From: Catellatospora citrea
GTDB lineage: Bacteria; Actinomycetota; Actinomycetes; Mycobacteriales; Micromonosporaceae
Length of the DNA stretch: 64,000 bases
NCBI RefSeq assembly: GCF_003610235.1
Contig: NZ_RAPR01000001.1
Coordinates: forward strand, 8,432,001-8,496,000
Direction of reading: 5' to 3'
Both the position numbers and the translations under genes were made by a program. The notes below the pieces were generated by a model, which worked only from the letters and a program-made list of their open reading frames with translations, was not told the origin of the DNA and ran no database searches. Every line of letters starts with the position of its first letter. Within the stretch, counting starts at the first letter, position 1. Of this stretch, positions 61,177-64,000 are shown in pieces.

Positions 61177-61323
61177 ATGGTTCGCAACATCAAGAGAACG
61201 GTGCTGGTGCTGGCAGTGGGACTGCTGGCCGCGGTTGCGCTCGGGGCTTCCCCGGCACACGCCGACTGGTGCCTGCAGAACAACCCGGACGGCTCCTGGA
61301 CCTGGATCGACTGCACCACCTAG
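61177..61323 (+). CDS. Tiny secreted peptide precursor (48 residues)
   Basis: ATG 61177 follows GAGGGG. Residues 1-29 are a textbook Sec signal peptide (basic MVRNIKR, hydrophobic core, ASPAHA cleavage). The mature part would be only DWCLQNNPDGSWTWIDCTT, 19 residues with two cysteines 14 apart that could form one disulfide-closed loop, and three Trp. No processing enzymes for a modified peptide are next to it. The strong promoter and good ribosome site argue that it is expressed. I do not recognise the family. Confidence 0.65.
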   Translation: MVRNIKRTVLVLAVGLLAAVALGASPAHADWCLQNNPDGSWTWIDCTT

Positions 61324-61441
61324 GCCGGCGAGGCCGCGACGGCTGGCGCGGGGGTGCCGCCTGCCAACCTCGCACATCGCTTGATCGAGCGCGCTCGTGC
61401 GACGATGAGCGCCGGGTCACCGTCGACGAGTTGGAGTGATC

Positions 61442-61630
61442 ATGCGCTGGGTGTGGCTGGTAATCGGAGTGCTGCTGGTGCTGTCGGGGATCGTGTGGAC
61501 CCTGCAGGGCCTGGACCTGCTCGGCCAGTCCGGTGGCATGAACGGGCAGCAGATCTGGGCGTTCATCGGCCCGGTCACCGCGGTCGTCGGAGTGGTCCTG
61601 ATCCGTCTCGGGCTGCGGCGGCAGGCCTAG
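61442..61630 (+). CDS. Small two-helix membrane protein
   Basis: A 62-residue protein; ATG 61442 has GGAG 5 nt upstream. Two membrane helices (about 2-21 and 39-57) with a short GlyGln-rich loop between and a basic end (RLGLRRQA). Such proteins are common in actinomycetes; function unknown. Followed by a short hairpin. Confidence 0.7.
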   Translation: MRWVWLVIGVLLVLSGIVWTLQGLDLLGQSGGMNGQQIWAFIGPVTAVVGVVLIRLGLRRQA

Positions 61631-61654
61631 CGCCGAATCCGAGACGTTTCGGCG
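61631..61654 (+). terminator. Short hairpin after the two-helix protein gene
   Basis: CGCCGAA (61631-61637) pairs with TTCGGCG (61648-61654). Confidence 0.4.
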
Positions 61655-61709
61655 GTCGGGCCGATGACGGAGGCCCTCGAGCGCGGCACTGGTTGTCCGC
61701 CGTCGCACG

Positions 61710-62216
61710 TCAGTGGGACGGCGACGGGGGCCACTGACCGCGGGACAGGTCGTGGTCGAGCAGTCGTTGGCTGACATCGCCCCGGTAGAAAAGGTCTGCG
61801 CCGAATTCGTCACCGAAGTGCTCCGCCAGCAAGGACGAGAACAGCAGGGCCGCTGATTGCGGCCGGTGGTTCATGACGAGCTGACTGGTCTCGCCCGCCT
61901 CGTTGAAGTACACGACGACGAAATTGTAGATCTCGATTCCGCCCGGACGGTAGGTCTCGCTGCCGCGAATGGTGGAGCGGTAATCCTCGAGGAAAAGCTC
62001 GCCGCGCCTGCCGAAGAAGCGGAAGTCCTGGAAGGCGTAGTTGCTTCGGGCGAAGCTCAGCAGCTTCCCCACCTTTTCCTTGCCGACCACCTCACCATTG
62101 GCGAAATTGCCCTGGAGGATGACGTCGTCGGCGAGATTGTCGAGCCATTCGGGGTAGTAGTCCAGGTGCGTGGCCTGGTTCTCCAGCCTGCGGGTGGGCT
62201 CGGTCGGTGTGGTCAT
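61710..62216 (-). CDS. NTF2/SnoaL-like protein
   Basis: A 168-residue protein; ATG 62216 has GAGGAG about 9 nt upstream. It shows the SnoaL/NTF2-like cone fold: an N-terminal helical part (HLDYYPEWLDNLADDVILQG), VVGKEKVGKLLSFARSNYAF, a beta sheet (FRFFGRRGELFLEDYRSTI, then IEIYNFVVVYFNEAGETSQL). Members are small isomerases, dehydratases or ligand binders. It is divergent from a LysR regulator with a clear binding site between, so it is probably the regulated target. Confidence 0.82.
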   Translation of the reverse strand: MTTPTEPTRRLENQATHLDYYPEWLDNLADDVILQGNFANGEVVGKEKVGKLLSFARSNYAFQDFRFFGRRGELFLEDYRSTIRGSETYRPGGIEIYNFVVVYFNEAGETSQLVMNHRPQSAALLFSSLLAEHFGDEFGADLFYRGDVSQRLLDHDLSRGQWPPSPSH

Positions 62217-62380
62217 GGCATTCGTCTCCTCGTTCTTGAATGTGATTCGGCGTGCCGAGCTTCGGGACGTCCGGAGGGTTTCGTATTCGCCGGCAAGCAT
62301 TCCTGCTTTGAGCAGCACCTCCGTCGAAAAGAATAGTGACCGCAGTCGTCGCCGCCCAATGAGAGTTGGCGACTGCACTT

Positions 62381-62395
62381 ATCTCATCGAGAGAT
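62381..62395. promoter_or_regulatory. LysR-type operator (T-N11-A)
   Basis: ATCTC-ATCGA-GAGAT is a perfect interrupted palindrome with the LysR T-N11-A spacing, 30 bp before the LysR GTG, between it and the NTF2-like gene. Confidence 0.65.
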
Positions 62396-62425
62396 GGTGA
62401 GGTCCTTCCGATGGATACTGGGTGA

Positions 62426-63319
62426 GTGGAACTGCGCCAACTCGAGCACTTCGTCGCCGTCGCCGAGGAGGCGAACTTCACCCGCGCCGCCGCACGGTTG
62501 CACGTCGTCCAGTCCGCGGTCTCCGCCACGATCAAGAACCTCGAGCGCGAACTCGGCACGCCGCTGCTGGAACGGACTACCAAGCGCGTGCTGCTCACCG
62601 ACGCCGGAGCTGCCCTGCTCCCGCGCGCCCATGCCGCCCTCAACGCCGCTCAGGAAGCCGCAGACGCGGTGGCCGAGGTCCGCGGAGGACTGCGCGGCAC
62701 GCTGCGGGTGGGCACGATGGCCACGGTCGGGCTCATCGACCTTCCCGCCCTCCTCGGCGAGTTCCACCGGCGTCATCCCGGAGTGCTTCTGCAGACCAGC
62801 GCCGCCGCGTCCGGCTCCCAGGGCCTGATCGACGCCCTCCTCGAGCGGCGGCTCGACCTCGCATTCGTCTCCCTGCCCGGACCGCACCCGATGGGCATCA
62901 CGCTGACCGAACTCGTCACCTCGGTGCTCGACCTCGTCGTGCCGGCCGACCATCCGCTCGCCAATCGGGGCAGCGTGCCGATCACCGAACTGGCCGGCCT
63001 GGACTTTGTCGACTTCCCCGCGAGCTATGGCATCCGCAACGTTGCCGATCAGGCCTTCGCTGCCGCCTCCGTGACCCGTCGCGTCGCCCTCGAGATCACC
63101 GACCTCCCCACCGGCGTGGCCTACGTCCGCAACGGCCTGGGCGTGGCCCTACTGCCCCGGCCCGCCCTCGCCGACGCGGCGGACGTCGCCACGCTGACCA
63201 TCGACGACACCGACCTGAACTGGCCGTTTTCCTTGGCCGCTCCGTCTGAGCGCACACCCGGTCGTGCGGCACGCGCCCTGATCGCGATAACGCACGAGTT
63301 CCTCATCTGGCGAGGATGA
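62426..63319 (+). CDS. LysR-family transcriptional regulator
   Basis: A 297-residue regulator starting at GTG 62426. Winged helix at 1-60 (LRQLEHFVAVAEEANFTRAA, LHVVQSAVSATIKNLERELG), then the two-lobed effector domain from about 90 (GTLRVGTMATVGLIDLPALL, LVVPADHPLANRG, GVAYVRNGLGVALLPR). It probably controls itself and the divergent NTF2-like gene through the box at 62381. Confidence 0.92.
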   Translation: MELRQLEHFVAVAEEANFTRAAARLHVVQSAVSATIKNLERELGTPLLERTTKRVLLTDAGAALLPRAHAALNAAQEAADAVAEVRGGLRGTLRVGTMATVGLIDLPALLGEFHRRHPGVLLQTSAAASGSQGLIDALLERRLDLAFVSLPGPHPMGITLTELVTSVLDLVVPADHPLANRGSVPITELAGLDFVDFPASYGIRNVADQAFAAASVTRRVALEITDLPTGVAYVRNGLGVALLPRPALADAADVATLTIDDTDLNWPFSLAAPSERTPGRAARALIAITHEFLIWRG

Positions 63320-63505
63320 GCATCGACTCGACGTGTCCGGCCCGGCGGTCGGCGAAACCCGCGGGAACGGCACCCGATGAGAGCGCCCACGATCGAATTG
63401 TGCACCGTTCAGCGGGATACCGGCGTGCTTGCCGGCGCCGTTCTGGTCGGGGTGAGCGGGCGGGGCGATGCCGTCGAAACCACATCAGGTCCGCGGAAAG
63501 CTTGC

Positions 63506-63574
63506 TCATTTGCCGTCGCACAGCGCATAGTTCCAGTACACCCCCGTCTCGTCGTAAGGAATGCCGCCGTGCAT
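63506..63574 (-). CDS. Possible very small peptide gene
   Basis: On the minus strand ATG 63574 follows AAAGG by 8 nt and encodes 22 residues beginning MHGGIPYDETGVYWNYA and ending CDGK. Codon use is mostly G/C-ending and the frame is open for 11 further codons upstream. It may equally be the 3' remnant of a decayed gene. The 294-bp stretch 63320-63613 holds nothing else that I could support. Confidence 0.25.
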   Translation of the reverse strand: MHGGIPYDETGVYWNYALCDGK

Positions 63575-63613
63575 GCAGACAACCTTTCGCCTGTACGTCC
63601 CGATCTGAGCTCA

Positions 63614-63883
63614 ATGACGGAAATGACGCACGAGGCGATGGTTGCGCGTTGGCAGCAGGGCCTGGTCACGCCGATGTCCTCCACGATCAACACCTTTGCC
63701 AAGACCGACGGCAGCTGGTGGACCGTGAGCGACGGCGCGTGGCAGCGGGTTCCGGAGAGCGCGCGCAGCGAGCAGCTCGACTACCACCATGACCGTTTCG
63801 CATCGACCTGCCAGGCCAAGGGCCCGGCGGGGACGAACTCGCCGTGGGGCGCCAGCCCGGGAAGCATGACCGGGCGTCGGTAG
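63614..63883 (+). CDS. Small hypothetical protein
   Basis: An 89-residue protein from ATG 63614 (or ATG 63623). G/C-ending codon bias is strong from here to the stop but absent upstream, so the longer open frame from 63377 is not used. The sequence MSSTINTFAKTDGSWWTVSD near residue 22 and a Gly/Ser/Pro-rich end give no recognisable family. The ribosome site is poor. Followed by a long hairpin. Confidence 0.45.
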   Translation: MTEMTHEAMVARWQQGLVTPMSSTINTFAKTDGSWWTVSDGAWQRVPESARSEQLDYHHDRFASTCQAKGPAGTNSPWGASPGSMTGRR

Positions 63884-63918
63884 CCCGACGCGGATTCTCG
63901 CGACATCGGAAGCTTCGA

Positions 63919-63982
63919 CCAACGGGCCGGTGAGGTCCAGACCGCGCGGAGACGCGGGTCCTGGACCTCACCGGCCCGTTGG
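63919..63982. terminator. Long terminator-like hairpin, 22-bp perfect stem
   Basis: The arm 63919-63940 (begins CCAACGGGCC, ends GGTCCAG) is the exact reverse complement of 63961-63982, with a 20-nt loop that itself can pair (ACC..GCG / CGC..GGT). Confidence 0.8.
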
Positions 63983-64000
63983 CGTTCAGTTGCCCGCGTT

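Noticed and set aside
63377..63613. Upstream extension of the small gene at 63614
   Set aside because: Third codon positions lose their G/C preference after about 35 codons and there is no ribosome site.
63409..63702. Minus-strand frame starting MAKVLIVEDIGV, like a response regulator
   Set aside because: The similarity ends after about 12 residues; the rest has no receiver pattern and the plus strand has better codon bias.
1..64000. CRISPR arrays, tRNA/rRNA genes, prophage, integrases
   Set aside because: No regularly spaced repeats, no cloverleaf candidates and no phage or integrase proteins were found by reading.

Overview
The window is very GC-rich DNA with strongly G/C-ending codons. 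It looks like a chromosomal segment of a filamentous actinomycete, most likely Micromonosporaceae (inference from gene content and repeats). The supporting signs are Tat and lipoprotein signals, GTG/TTG starts, putative leaderless genes (TANNNT about 7 nt before the start codon), a partial conservon (sensor kinase plus roadblock protein), a PF04672-type methyltransferase, and small inverted repeats of a kind familiar from that family. I found no tRNA, rRNA, transposase, integrase, phage or CRISPR genes.

Layout. 1-5.4 kb: cut-off Tat-exported FAD oxidoreductase, two methyltransferases, an AmiC-like binding protein divergent from a MarR regulator, and a small lipoprotein. 5.4-7.9 kb: a divergent pair made of a uracil-DNA-glycosylase-like/ADP-ribosyltransferase fusion and a macro-domain protein; this is the best candidate for an undescribed system. 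7.9-15.9 kb: D-Ala-D-Ala carboxypeptidase, secreted and unknown proteins including a tandem paralogue pair, a sigma-region-2-like membrane protein, and a secreted GH10 xylanase with a LacI/CebR-like operator. 16-25.3 kb: one long minus-strand unit, urtABCDE then ureABCFGD, coupling urea uptake to urea hydrolysis; ureF contains an in-frame repeat insertion. 26-33 kb: two RND-type permeases flanking a short adaptor-like protein. 33-37 kb: PadR regulator with membrane partner, then a bacterial-PH protein translationally coupled to a CHAT caspase-like protease, with a convergent four-TM protein. 37-41 kb: two-component system feeding an ABC-2 exporter. 41-50 kb: small membrane and hypothetical proteins, a PHP-type hydrolase, a frameshifted DUF6000-like gene, FabH-like synthase, DJ-1/GlxA-type pair and an SDR-TetR unit. 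50-57 kb: six-gene operon with two unrelated binding lipoproteins, one ABC importer, a cytosine-deaminase-like amidohydrolase and an FAD oxidase, probably for scavenging an N-heterocycle or related amine. 57-64 kb: nitrate/nitrite-sensor-type kinase plus roadblock protein, a predicted metalloprotease, a tiny secreted peptide behind a near-consensus promoter, an NTF2-like/LysR pair, and a closing 22-bp hairpin.

Two themes recur. First, nitrogen acquisition: urea transporter, urease, amide/urea-type binding proteins, deaminase operon. Second, repeat-derived sequence inside operons: two mini-ORFs that bridge neighbouring genes with 4-nt overlaps on both sides, and a palindromic element read through inside ureF.
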